A DNA stretch of 64,000 nucleotides, taken from assembly GCA_041737835.1 (NCBI GenBank), contig JBGSQY010000072.1. The stretch is one strand, 5' to 3'. The translations under genes and the position numbers were made by a program. The DNA comes from Bythopirellula sp041737835 (GTDB lineage Bacteria > Planctomycetota > Planctomycetia > Pirellulales > Lacipirellulaceae). A model generated the notes under the pieces. The model saw nothing but the letters and a program-made list of their open reading frames with translations. It did not search any database and was not told the origin of the DNA. This document shows, piece after piece, positions 16,965-25,091 of the stretch. Within the stretch, counting starts at the first letter, position 1, and every line of letters starts with the position of its first letter.

Positions 16965-18593
16965 ATGAAGAAGCACCTTGCCCTATCGATGGCCTTCGTG
17001 GCCATGATTACCCTTTTGTCGACCAGCCTATTACAGGCTCAATACGACGCACCGGCCACCTACTACAACAGTGCAACTGGCACCGGTGCCACGTTGAAAT
17101 CACAATTGCAAACGATTGTGAGCAGCATGACAGGCGTTAACTATGGGAATGCCCGTTACTCGGCACCCATTACAGATGTCGATCCCAACAATGCTAACAA
17201 CATTTTACTGATGTATAATCGTGCATCTGTTTCTTCGGCATGGGATGAAGGCGGCACTTGGAACCGCGAGCATATTTGGCCTCAATCACGTCTCGCCGCC
17301 AGTGCCAGCAATGGATCAACAAATGTTGCGTCCGATCAATTCAATCTGCGTCCCGCCAACCCAAGTATCAACTCCTCGCGTGGTAACAAGCCCTTTGGTC
17401 TTGATACTTCAACGGGAAACAACGGGCATGTCGGCGATTATTACTACCCTGGTGATACCGATGCCGGGGATACTGCTCGGGCACAATTTTACATGTCCAC
17501 TCGTTACAGTCAGTTGACTCTGACCGACGGCACACCTTCTGGCTTACAAATGGGCGATTTGTCTTCGCTCGTTGCCTATCACTATCGCGATGTGCCCGAT
17601 ACGTTTGAACGCCGCCGCAACCACGCTATCTATGGCTTGGCCGGCGCCAACAGCCCCGCGATTAGTAATCCTTACCGCCAGTCAAATCGCAATCCTTACG
17701 TCGATCACCCGGAATACGTTTGGTCAGTGTTTGTCGATCAGCAAAATGATTCGCAGCTTTACGTGGGTGGTTCACCCAACGCCAGCGGTGGGTCAAACGT
17801 CAATTTGAATCTTGGTTCTGTGTTGGTGGGTGCACCAGTGCCAGGGGCCCAGAATGTGAACCTCACCAAAACCGGCCTCGATGGCACGTACTATGAAGTG
17901 ACCCCCTCGGGCGCCGCCACTTCGTCGGTCACTGGCCGTTACAATGCCTTTCCTGTGCTGACTTCGGGAACGAGCAGCCGGTCGCTTTCCGTCGGCCTCA
18001 ACACCAACACTGCCACAGCAGGTTTACGCTCCGGGGCTGTCACAGTTAACAACCTCGATATCACCACCGCCGGTGGAACGGGTCGTGGAGCGAACGACGG
18101 AAATGACACGATTAATCTGGCACTCAACGTGCTCGATCATGCCAATCCCTCGTTTTCGTTGGTCAGCGACGCAAATTCGCTAGTTTACGATTTCGGTACG
18201 GTGCTGCTTGGCAGCACATCGCCGAGCTTTGGATTCAGCCTTGCTAACCTGGTTGCGACGACGGGATTTACGGCGGGCTTGGACCTTGATTCCGTACTTG
18301 GCAGCGGAGACGTCGGCGCGCTCACGACAGATCTGTCGTTGTTCAGTTCGCTCGATGCTGGTTTCACCAACGCCTTCACTGCCGCGCTGAATACTTCGAG
18401 CATCGGAACGTTCTCAGCAAGTTACACCTTGCAGTTCTCTGACGAGAACCTTCCCGGTGCGGCTGCCTTGGGAAACATGACGCTCACGCTCATGGGTAGC
18501 GTTGCCGCAGTGCCAGAGCCGTCCACGGTTTGCTTGATTGTGACCTGTGCATTGCTCACACTGGCTGGAAAACGACAAAGGATCGTTCGTTAA
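16965..18593 (+). CDS. Secreted endonuclease I-family nuclease with PEP-CTERM anchor
   Basis: 542 aa. Signal peptide to about residue 25 (LLSTSLLQAQ). Residues about 30-265 match the endonuclease I (EndA/NucM) family: the signature NREHIWPQSRL at 100-110 holds the catalytic His103, followed by SDQFNLRPANPSINSSRGNK and an FERRRNHAIYG-containing end. Members are ribosome-independent, metal-dependent nucleases acting outside the cytoplasm. Residues about 270-510 are two stalk modules shared with the 14200 gene (LNLGSVLVGAPVPGAQNVNL; VYDFGTVLLGSTSPSFGFSL). The end is VPEPSTVCLIVTCALL then GKRQRIVR. The likely role is surface-bound degradation of extracellular DNA for nutrients or matrix remodelling; that is inference. 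Confidence 0.88.
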   Translation: MKKHLALSMAFVAMITLLSTSLLQAQYDAPATYYNSATGTGATLKSQLQTIVSSMTGVNYGNARYSAPITDVDPNNANNILLMYNRASVSSAWDEGGTWNREHIWPQSRLAASASNGSTNVASDQFNLRPANPSINSSRGNKPFGLDTSTGNNGHVGDYYYPGDTDAGDTARAQFYMSTRYSQLTLTDGTPSGLQMGDLSSLVAYHYRDVPDTFERRRNHAIYGLAGANSPAISNPYRQSNRNPYVDHPEYVWSVFVDQQNDSQLYVGGSPNASGGSNVNLNLGSVLVGAPVPGAQNVNLTKTGLDGTYYEVTPSGAATSSVTGRYNAFPVLTSGTSSRSLSVGLNTNTATAGLRSGAVTVNNLDITTAGGTGRGANDGNDTINLALNVLDHANPSFSLVSDANSLVYDFGTVLLGSTSPSFGFSLANLVATTGFTAGLDLDSVLGSGDVGALTTDLSLFSSLDAGFTNAFTAALNTSSIGTFSASYTLQFSDENLPGAAALGNMTLTLMGSVAAVPEPSTVCLIVTCALLTLAGKRQRIVR

Positions 18594-18613
18594 TTCATTG
18601 ATTTAAAAGCACG

Positions 18614-18693
18614 ATCAGCAGGCAGTAGTCGACCAGCTCAACCGCCACCAGGCGCGAATGGGAGGGTTAGGCTACTGCCTGCTGATACTTTTT
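18614..18693 (+). terminator. Long-stem terminator after the nuclease gene
   Basis: ATCAGCAGGCAGTAG / CTACTGCCTGCTGAT pair perfectly over 15 bp around a large internal region of about 43 nt, and ACTTTTTG follows. It lies between convergent genes and could serve both strands. Confidence 0.75.
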
Positions 18694-18731
18694 GTTTCGT
18701 GAACAAGATCTATCGCAATACTGATCTTCAG

Positions 18732-19829
18732 CTAAGCAGATAGCTTGATGAGCGCTGCTTCCATGACCAATCCAGGTCCAAAGGCGAGCATCACGCAAAG
18801 GCCGTTCTTCTTTTCGCGCCGAAGTTCTTCTAAGACAAATAGCACCGTCGGCGACGACATATTGCCATAATCATTAAGTACGCGCCGCGAAGCTTCAAGA
18901 TCGTGTGCCGATAATCCGAGCGATTCTTCACAAGCATCCAGAATGCGCGGTCCTCCCGGATGGATCGCCCACGAGCTGACGTCTTCGATCCTGACTTCTG
19001 ATTGGGCGAGCCATTGTGAGATCGCTTCCTGCAAATAACGGCGAATCACGCCTGGAACGCGAGATGACAGACTCATTTCGAAACCATGATCGCCCACCTT
19101 CCATGACATGAGATCGCTGGTATTCGGAAGTCGCCAGGAAGCGTTTGCAACTACCTCTCCCCAAGAATTACATGATCCCCCTTTGCCAACAAGCGAAGCT
19201 GCTCCATCAGCAAACAAGGAGTTGCTCACAAAGTGCTCACTGCGGTTGCTGTATTGAAAGTGCAAACTACATAGCTCTACGGCGCAGACCAACACACGGC
19301 TTTTTGGGTCAGATTTCGCAAAAGAATTGGCCACCCGAATGGCATTGAGTGCTGCGTGGCAGCCCATAAAACCAATATGCGTTCGGGCAACATCGGTGGG
19401 TAATTCGAGGCGCTCGCACAGCGTAAGATCAACACCCGGGGAATGAAATCCTGTGCAAGAAGCCGTGACCAAATGCGTAATCTCTCGTCCCGTGAGATTT
19501 GCGCGGTGTAAAGCTATTTCAGCCGATTCCACTGCTAAATCGGCAGCTTTTTCTTGATAAAACATCATGCGCTCGCCGGTCGTTGGACCACGCTTGCTCG
19601 CATCCTCAGCGGGTGCGAAAAACGATTGATGCGCTGGGACTCCGTTTGTCGACGACTCCAAGATGACACAGCGGCGCGAACTCACTCCACTTTTGCGATA
19701 CAGCTTGGTGATTGTCTCAGTATGTTGAATACCAAGCCCTTGAGTAACCAATGCTAAATTGGCCGCATCATCTTGCCTAATCATGTGGGGCGGGGTCGCG
19801 GTGCCTAAACCGAGGATGTGAAGTCCCAT
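18732..19829 (-). CDS. Type III polyketide synthase (chalcone/stilbene synthase family)
   Basis: 365 aa from the ATG at 19829. The catalytic triad is readable: Cys in GFMGCHAALNAI, His in WAIHPGGPRILDA and Asn in NDYGNMSSPTVLFVL. The GxGxG-like end (LAFGPGLVMEAALI) is also present. These homodimeric enzymes extend an acyl-CoA starter with malonyl-CoA and cyclise it to pyrones, resorcinols or related phenolics. The start overlaps the FAD oxidoreductase by 25 nt and it is the last gene of a six-gene leftward operon. The trio of type III synthase, methyltransferase and flavoprotein parallels srsA-srsB-srsC of Streptomyces griseus, which makes methylated alkylresorcinols and alkylquinones. A fatty-acyl starter is therefore plausible but not shown. 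Confidence 0.92.
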   Translation of the reverse strand: MGLHILGLGTATPPHMIRQDDAANLALVTQGLGIQHTETITKLYRKSGVSSRRCVILESSTNGVPAHQSFFAPAEDASKRGPTTGERMMFYQEKAADLAVESAEIALHRANLTGREITHLVTASCTGFHSPGVDLTLCERLELPTDVARTHIGFMGCHAALNAIRVANSFAKSDPKSRVLVCAVELCSLHFQYSNRSEHFVSNSLFADGAASLVGKGGSCNSWGEVVANASWRLPNTSDLMSWKVGDHGFEMSLSSRVPGVIRRYLQEAISQWLAQSEVRIEDVSSWAIHPGGPRILDACEESLGLSAHDLEASRRVLNDYGNMSSPTVLFVLEELRREKKNGLCVMLAFGPGLVMEAALIKLSA

Positions 19830-21010
19830 GTATTCTCGTTTCTCATTCTTTGAGGGGCGGGGTGAATGGAAGATACCAATGTGGAAAGTAGACGGGGAGC
19901 ATGCCACGCAACTGATAGTCCTGTGTTGACAAGCCAAGGCTGTCGACACAAGACGCTTAAACCTCGACAAAGGGCATGCCTTGGGTCGGTAAGGTGATGG
20001 AAAATGTGATGCCACTTGCGAGCAATATTCGGGTGCCAGCCTGATTGTGCTGTCATGACTAAAGGAATCACTGCCTCGGCCGCTTGCATTGCGAGAGTCA
20101 TTCCCTCGCCGGTAAATGGTTCAACATAACCCGCCGAGTCGCCTACCAGAAAAATTCCTTCGTCGGCTATGCAGGCGGCCCGGCGTGTTAAAGGCAAGGT
20201 CCCGCGAAGTTCACAATCTCCATACCGCGTGGCGTTCGCGACTTGGCATTGTTCTAGTACGCTAAAGACTGCTGCGCTTGCCCCTAGCTGACGAACAGCA
20301 ATCGGATTAAGCGCAGCAGCCAAACTCACCCTGCCATCGCCGAGTTTGATACGCCCGACGTAACCATGTTTGCCTATCGCCATCGAAAGTAGTCCCGCTG
20401 GCAAGCCTGGATCACTGACTTCAAGAAGTCCCCCGACACCGATTCGAGCAAATCGAGACGCAATTTGGCGAAATTTTGGTAGCCGTGCCACGCAATTGTT
20501 ACCAAGTCCATCGCAGGCCAGCACGACTCGTGCATAAATATGTTGCTTAGAATTCTGTGCTGATTTCAGCTCTATTCTCCGCAGGCCATTATCGAACCCG
20601 TCTGTTATTGTGGCGGTGGTTTCCATCCACAGGTGCGCACCGGATTGAATTGCAACTTTCGCCAGTTCTTCGTCAAAGCAAGACCGCAGTATTGCCGCAC
20701 CGCCTGTCATCGAGGTAACGAATTGCCTGCGTTGACCGCGAAGTTCGAGTTGCTCGATAGGAACAGCGTAGGAATTCGTCAAGACAGTGTTCAACGACAA
20801 TTGCTTTAGTAAAGCGACTCCATCGGGGCTTAGGCAGCCACCGCAAACTTTATCTCGTGGAAATTTCTTGCGCTCGATCAACAAGATCCGTAAGCCTTGT
20901 CGCGCGAGCAATGTTGCGGCCAACCCACCGGCTGGGCCCGCCCCAATGACGACCACGTCCCAAGGATGCTGGCGGGTTCCTAAGCGGCTGCTGTTTTGTT
21001 GGCCGTCCAT
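19805..21010 (-). CDS. FAD-dependent oxidoreductase, geranylgeranyl-reductase/hydroxylase-like
   Basis: 401 aa from the ATG at 21010, preceded by TTGGGAG; a TTG 36 nt earlier is less likely. A Rossmann FAD motif (VVVIGAGPAGGLAATLL) opens the protein. KVCGGCLSPDGVALL follows, typical of the geranylgeranyl-reductase family, and the second FAD motif is FLVGDSAGYVEPFTGEGM. It overlaps the methyltransferase by 31 nt and the polyketide synthase by 25 nt, so it is tightly coupled to both. By analogy with SrsC it may hydroxylate or oxidise the phenolic ring to a quinone. Reduction of an isoprenoid chain is the main alternative. Confidence 0.85.
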   Translation of the reverse strand: MDGQQNSSRLGTRQHPWDVVVIGAGPAGGLAATLLARQGLRILLIERKKFPRDKVCGGCLSPDGVALLKQLSLNTVLTNSYAVPIEQLELRGQRRQFVTSMTGGAAILRSCFDEELAKVAIQSGAHLWMETTATITDGFDNGLRRIELKSAQNSKQHIYARVVLACDGLGNNCVARLPKFRQIASRFARIGVGGLLEVSDPGLPAGLLSMAIGKHGYVGRIKLGDGRVSLAAALNPIAVRQLGASAAVFSVLEQCQVANATRYGDCELRGTLPLTRRAACIADEGIFLVGDSAGYVEPFTGEGMTLAMQAAEAVIPLVMTAQSGWHPNIARKWHHIFHHLTDPRHALCRGLSVLCRQPWLVNTGLSVAWHAPRLLSTLVSSIHPAPQRMRNENTWDFTSSV

Positions 21011-21789
21011 GGCTGCTCCCAAGTTATTAGATAGCGCTGTGGCCAATGCCGACGGAGAGTCGCTCCCTGCAAGCCCGCCTTAACAAACAACTGCTGGGCT
21101 TCGTTCTCACGAAACGCAGCCCGCACGGAAAGCGGCGCATCGACATGGACAACCGGTGAGCGTGTCAAAATGGCGCATCCCAACCAAGCCAATCCATATC
21201 CGCTTGCTGATCGACGCAAGTCGTCGACTAACAGAGCGTGATCTGCCACTGCTGCCAACCTTTTCAAAAGCGAAACGGCCTCGAATTCATCCAGGTGGTG
21301 CAAAAAAAGTGAACAAGTCACGAAGTCGTAGGTTGATGCCAATTGCTCACTGAGGACATCGCACTTGAAAAATCGAATTGAACGTAACCCCGCGTTGGTA
21401 GCTTGTAATCTGGCGAAGTCCACTGCGGTGGGGCTTTTGTCGCAACCTTCGATCAGCAAATGCAAACCTGCTCGCTCCGACCGACGTTTCAGCCAAATTG
21501 CCAAGTCTCCTGCCCCACAGGCAACATCAAGCACTCTTAACGCTTTGAGTTTTCGTTTCCGGGCAATACGAACGATCGCCTTCCAAATTTGCCGTCGCGT
21601 CGTTCCCCAACAATTTGTCCGTGAGAGACCTCGTAAGGCTTCATGGTGGGCGTCCTTTGCCAATGTAGGCTGGTCCATCACTTCAGGAGCCAGCTGCCTC
21701 GATCTGAACCACTCGTTCCACGTCTTATCGAAAAGAGTCGCCGACAACGATGTTTGTAGTAGATAGCTACCTGCTGTTACTGTGTTCAT
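20980..21789 (-). CDS. Class I SAM-dependent methyltransferase
   Basis: 269 aa from the ATG at 21789, which has AAGG 9 nt upstream; another in-frame ATG sits at 21798. The SAM-binding glycine motif is VLDVACGAGDLAIWLKRR, with motif-II-like CDKSP and the post-motif FLFHH-type region (SLFLHHLDEFEAVSLLKRL). The C-terminal half (VDDLRRSASGYGLAWLG, SPVVHVDAPLSVRAAF) probably forms the substrate cap. The gene is wedged between a DUF1559 gene and the flavoprotein with overlapping ends, so it is likely to O- or C-methylate the polyketide product. It is soluble, unlike the ICMT-like enzyme on the divergent side. Confidence 0.85.
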   Translation of the reverse strand: MNTVTAGSYLLQTSLSATLFDKTWNEWFRSRQLAPEVMDQPTLAKDAHHEALRGLSRTNCWGTTRRQIWKAIVRIARKRKLKALRVLDVACGAGDLAIWLKRRSERAGLHLLIEGCDKSPTAVDFARLQATNAGLRSIRFFKCDVLSEQLASTYDFVTCSLFLHHLDEFEAVSLLKRLAAVADHALLVDDLRRSASGYGLAWLGCAILTRSPVVHVDAPLSVRAAFRENEAQQLFVKAGLQGATLRRHWPQRYLITWEQPWTANKTAAA

Positions 21790-21844
21790 ACTTTGCATCC
21801 TTGCGTGCTGCCAGAAAACTAATAACGGATCGAACTTGCCAATT

Positions 21845-22720
21845 TCATTCTTGAAGACAAGCCAGCGTTCGGTAGAGCAGGGGATCGACTTCATCAACTA
21901 GCCATGTACCATGGCCGTCACCCCACAAAAAATTCACGCCGCCGGGATGGCGACTGTCAAATTCACACTCGTCGGCATCGTCGCGATTAGGTCCCAACAA
22001 AGCTTGTCCTGCCACGCGTCCCGCTGCGTCCTCTCCTTCTAGGTCGATGCCCAGCCATGTTGCCGGAAGCTTCCGCGCGGTTCGTTCGCCGACAAATAAT
22101 ACGTGAGATGTACCTCGCAGTACCCGAGAAAAAGTCAAATCGCGATCGCGAACAAACGCACCCTCACCTTGCACGGAGAGCTCAGCATCAGGATCACTTG
22201 ATCCGAATACTCCTAGATAGCTTGCCGCCGGTAACTCAACGATGACTTCGGTTGAGTTGGGTTCATGCGATTCATGGTCACCGATTTCCTTGAAAAGCTG
22301 AAAATGATCATCTTCGACGTCGGAAGCACACATATATGTTTCCAAAGTCGCTGTGCGTGCTGCCGCGTTGTTCGGCGAATCAATACCGGCGCGTTCGTCC
22401 ACAAGTTGACGCAATTGATTCTGCTCCAAGTAAGGTAAAATTCTGGCTGCCCAACCGATGGCTGATGACGTTCCCGACACAGAACTCCAGCCAGCTGGAA
22501 TCCGGCCTTGCGTATCGTGGCAGTTGTGTAAGGCGATGCCGATTTGACGTAAATTTTGCAGGCAGTCCATGCGCCGAGCCGTTTCACGCGCGGCTTGGAC
22601 GGCTGGCAGAATCAAACCCATCAGCACTCCAATCACGGTAATGCAAACGAGTAACTCAAGTACGGTGAATGCCCTTCGCGAGGGCAATTCACGAGACAGT
22701 GAATATCGATGACAACTCAT
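21845..22720 (-). CDS. DUF1559 pseudopilin-like protein inside the polyketide operon
   Basis: 291 aa from the ATG at 22720, 15 nt after the stop of the M56 gene. A prepilin-type signal is present but divergent (AFTVLELLVCITVIGVLMG), followed by LILPAVQAARETARRMDC and the DUF1559 core (AARILPYLEQNQLRQLVDE). The C-terminal motif is HPGGVNFLWGDGHGTWLVDE. It is shorter than the other two copies (about 370-406 aa). Its place between a membrane peptidase and biosynthetic enzymes is unusual and suggests a secretion or surface role for the pathway. Confidence 0.87.
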   Translation of the reverse strand: MSCHRYSLSRELPSRRAFTVLELLVCITVIGVLMGLILPAVQAARETARRMDCLQNLRQIGIALHNCHDTQGRIPAGWSSVSGTSSAIGWAARILPYLEQNQLRQLVDERAGIDSPNNAAARTATLETYMCASDVEDDHFQLFKEIGDHESHEPNSTEVIVELPAASYLGVFGSSDPDAELSVQGEGAFVRDRDLTFSRVLRGTSHVLFVGERTARKLPATWLGIDLEGEDAAGRVAGQALLGPNRDDADECEFDSRHPGGVNFLWGDGHGTWLVDEVDPLLYRTLACLQE

Positions 22721-22734
22721 AGTTAGTATGAAAA

Positions 22735-23820
22735 TCAATTCAAGGAAACGTCGTAGTGATGGTGAAGTACTCTGTGAGAATCAATCTCATAGTCGCGAAC
22801 TTCAATTCCCAGTTCGCGTAATGCGCCAGCTGACCACTGAGGCCAGGGGGACCACAACCCCCGTGAAGATGCCGCCACGCTGATCGGCAACCAGGTCACC
22901 ATGCACAAACAGGCAATCACGGCGAACTTAATCATCCAACGCTTTTGCACTGTTGATTGTGTGGAATTCCAATCTCGAGCAACCAGCCGCTGAATTCGCT
23001 CTTGGATTTGCGAAGCGCTTTCTTTCAATGCTAACCCAATTGGCAAGTTTGGCGATGCAGCCTGACACTCAGCGAGCATCATCAGGCCCTTGAGGTATTC
23101 GATGGCTTCGGTCCGAGAACGAACCGCGCCGCCATCGGCGATAAATTCGCGCTGCAAGGCGGCTCGACGCGAAGCTCGCCAAACAGCGGGATGATACCAA
23201 TAAAGGATTTCAACAAGCCGCTGTAGGAATAAATAAAACGGATGATTGGCGCGTAAGTGCGAAATTTCGTGCCCAACGATAGTATGGACTATGTCGAACG
23301 AAGCCGAGAGCAAGGCACGCGGCAAGACAATCAGCGGCTGATACATTTGCCAACAGTAAGGACTCATCAGTTGGTCAGTGGTGCGTATTTTGACAGCATG
23401 CCTCGAGTTCAGGTTTGTTTTGATTCCCGCAAGCAGTGCTCGTTGTAGATCTGCTTCAATGGGATCAGTGGCACGCAGGACATTCATTGATTTCAACATG
23501 CCAAGCAGCAAGGCCGTGAAACCCACAATCACACCGGTGCCCCACACGCTCAAAGCTGTCCAAGCAACATACGTTTGCCAATCAAGGACCTTGACGACGC
23601 TTTCACTCTCAAGGAACACACTGATTGGCAATATCCTCACGTGAGGGCCGGCCCAAGCGAGTACGGTCAGTGTAAGAACCAATATGTAAAAGGCATTCCA
23701 CAGCCGATCTTTGGACTCATCCGAGCTTTCACGTCGCTCAATCCAATTCGTGGCGAAGTACAAAATCGCTACTTGCACGGTCAAAGACAGCAGTATTTCA
23801 AGCGCTGACGGCAAACTCAT
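22735..23820 (-). CDS. M56-family membrane metallopeptidase (BlaR1/MecR1-like, no sensor domain)
   Basis: 361 aa. Membrane helices at about residues 5-25, 40-60 and 85-110 precede the zinc-peptidase core with HEISHLRANHPFY (HExxH) and the downstream AALQREFIADGGA region, which supplies the third ligand; a further helix lies at about 300-318. BlaR1/MecR1 sensors cleave or inactivate a BlaI/MecI repressor after detecting beta-lactam through a C-terminal penicillin-binding domain. That domain is absent here, so the signal must differ. The ATG overlaps the BlaI-like stop by 4 nt, so the two form a regulatory pair. It is the second gene of the operon. Confidence 0.9.
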   Translation of the reverse strand: MSLPSALEILLSLTVQVAILYFATNWIERRESSDESKDRLWNAFYILVLTLTVLAWAGPHVRILPISVFLESESVVKVLDWQTYVAWTALSVWGTGVIVGFTALLLGMLKSMNVLRATDPIEADLQRALLAGIKTNLNSRHAVKIRTTDQLMSPYCWQMYQPLIVLPRALLSASFDIVHTIVGHEISHLRANHPFYLFLQRLVEILYWYHPAVWRASRRAALQREFIADGGAVRSRTEAIEYLKGLMMLAECQAASPNLPIGLALKESASQIQERIQRLVARDWNSTQSTVQKRWMIKFAVIACLCMVTWLPISVAASSRGLWSPWPQWSAGALRELGIEVRDYEIDSHRVLHHHYDVSLN

Positions 23821-24176
23821 GACTTGGCTTCCAGTTGCTCAACGGCCGCGCGCAACGCCGCGACATCGCTTTTGCTCATCTTTTCTTCAGACAACAAATT
23901 GATCACCAGCGAAGGCAAACGGTTGCCAAAGAGCAACTCCTTCAAATCGCCAATCATAGAACGTGAAATCTCGTCACGGCTAATGCTGGGACTATACACA
24001 AATGCGCGACCTATTTTATTCCGATTTAGAACGCCCTTCTTGCAATGCAACAAACTGAGCGTCGTGTAGGCCAAAGGGCGTTCGAGTTTGTCGCAGACTT
24101 GCTGCACGGTTCCCTCGCCCAAATCCCATAAGACATCCATCAGCTCAAGTTCATATCGCGTGAGTCGGTGTTCCAT
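23817..24176 (-). CDS. BlaI/MecI-family transcriptional repressor
   Basis: 119 aa. The ATG at 24176 is preceded by AAGGAG and begins the family's winged helix (LTRYELELMDVLWDLGEGTV, then VCDKLERPLAYTTLSLLHCK). The GRAFVYSPSISRDEISRSM region and the C-terminal dimerisation helices are also typical. BlaI repressors bind as dimers and are inactivated by their M56 partner, the next gene. As first gene of the operon it probably represses its own transcript and perhaps the divergent yceI gene 189 nt away. Several Cys and Lys changes make the recognition helix hard to compare with staphylococcal BlaI. Confidence 0.9.
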   Translation of the reverse strand: MEHRLTRYELELMDVLWDLGEGTVQQVCDKLERPLAYTTLSLLHCKKGVLNRNKIGRAFVYSPSISRDEISRSMIGDLKELLFGNRLPSLVINLLSEEKMSKSDVAALRAAVEQLEAKS

Positions 24177-24364
24177 GGGGATCACGGCTCCTTGGTAAAA
24201 AATTACGAAATGTTCAACCTCGAGAAGTGCCCTAGACTCATCAACGATGTTTGTAGTAATTCTCGTTGCAGTATGTTCATCGAACTTGGGTTCGTGAGTC
24301 AATCTCAGTTTTTTGCGGAGGTTGCTAGCAACCCTAGACTATCTGTTTTCTAGGAGTTTCCCTG
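24177..24364. promoter_or_regulatory. Divergent control region between blaI-like and yceI-like genes
   Basis: 188 nt hold both promoters. On the plus strand TGTAGTA (24252-24258) and TGCAGTA (24267-24273) repeat at 15-bp spacing. The first equals one half of the TACTACA/TGTAGTA dyad bound by mycobacterial BlaI. A direct repeat CCCTAGACT occurs at 24230-24238 and 24332-24340. I find no full BlaI dyad, so operator assignment is tentative. Confidence 0.4.
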
Positions 24365-25054
24365 ATGGGTACGTTCCAGTTTGCTCGAAGTTCGCGTCCG
24401 TTGGCCATCGCTTTGAGTTGGTTTTTTCTTCACAACATCGCTACCGCGCAACTCCCCGCCGAGCCGCAAGTGCCGGCGAAAAGTTTTGCTCAGGGCGAGG
24501 TCGACGCGCAGCGCAGTCGCGTTTACATCCGTGTGGGTAAAACGGGATTCGGACATGAGCATGCCGTGGTCGGCATGTTGAAAGCAGGGCAAGTCTTATT
24601 GGAACATGAGGAAAATGCTGGCGAACTTATCTTCGAACTAGGCAGTTTTGTGGCTGATCCTGACTACGCTCGTCAGTACATCGGCTTAGAGGGCTTGTCT
24701 GACCCCGCCACGCAACAAAAAGTGACGGCTAACATGCGAGGGTCCGAGGTACTCGACGTGGCACGGTTCCCAACGGCCAATTTTCGGATCAAATCTGCTC
24801 GCTTAACCCAGCGCAAAAGTTCCAAAGGATTGGCTGTTCATGAGTTCTCAGGCGAGTTCTCACTGCATGGTGTAACTCGAGCAATTCAATTTCCAGTGGA
24901 AGTGGAACAGTTTGATGGTTGGGCACATGTCCGCGGCAGTTTCAAGATTCGTCAAACAGATTTTGGCATGACGCCGTTTTCAAAAGCCTTCGGCACGATT
25001 GGTGTCGCAAACGAGCTCCAAATCTTCGGCGACCTTTATATAGCTCAGCGATAA
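24365..25054 (+). CDS. YceI-family periplasmic lipid-binding protein
   Basis: 229 aa with a signal peptide ending near residue 28 (FFLHNIATAQ). The YceI lipocalin-like barrel starts at about residue 45 (QRSRVYIRVGKTGFGHEHAV) and includes VLDVARFPTANFRIKSARL, the SGEFSLHGVTRAIQFPVEV strand pair and the typical end IGVANELQIFGDLYI. YceI proteins bind polyisoprenoids or isoprenoid quinones in the periplasm. It is divergent from the blaI-like operon and 37 nt upstream of the ICMT-like gene. That fits carriage of a lipid product or precursor of the type III polyketide pathway. Confidence 0.88.
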   Translation: MGTFQFARSSRPLAIALSWFFLHNIATAQLPAEPQVPAKSFAQGEVDAQRSRVYIRVGKTGFGHEHAVVGMLKAGQVLLEHEENAGELIFELGSFVADPDYARQYIGLEGLSDPATQQKVTANMRGSEVLDVARFPTANFRIKSARLTQRKSSKGLAVHEFSGEFSLHGVTRAIQFPVEVEQFDGWAHVRGSFKIRQTDFGMTPFSKAFGTIGVANELQIFGDLYIAQR

Positions 25055-25091
25055 CTACAATTCATTTTTCTTTAGCAGGGATGGCCTAGCC

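Noticed and set aside
24177..24364. Full BlaI operator dyad
   Set aside because: Only one half-site and a near repeat of it are present; a complete TACTACA...TGTAGTA palindrome was not found.
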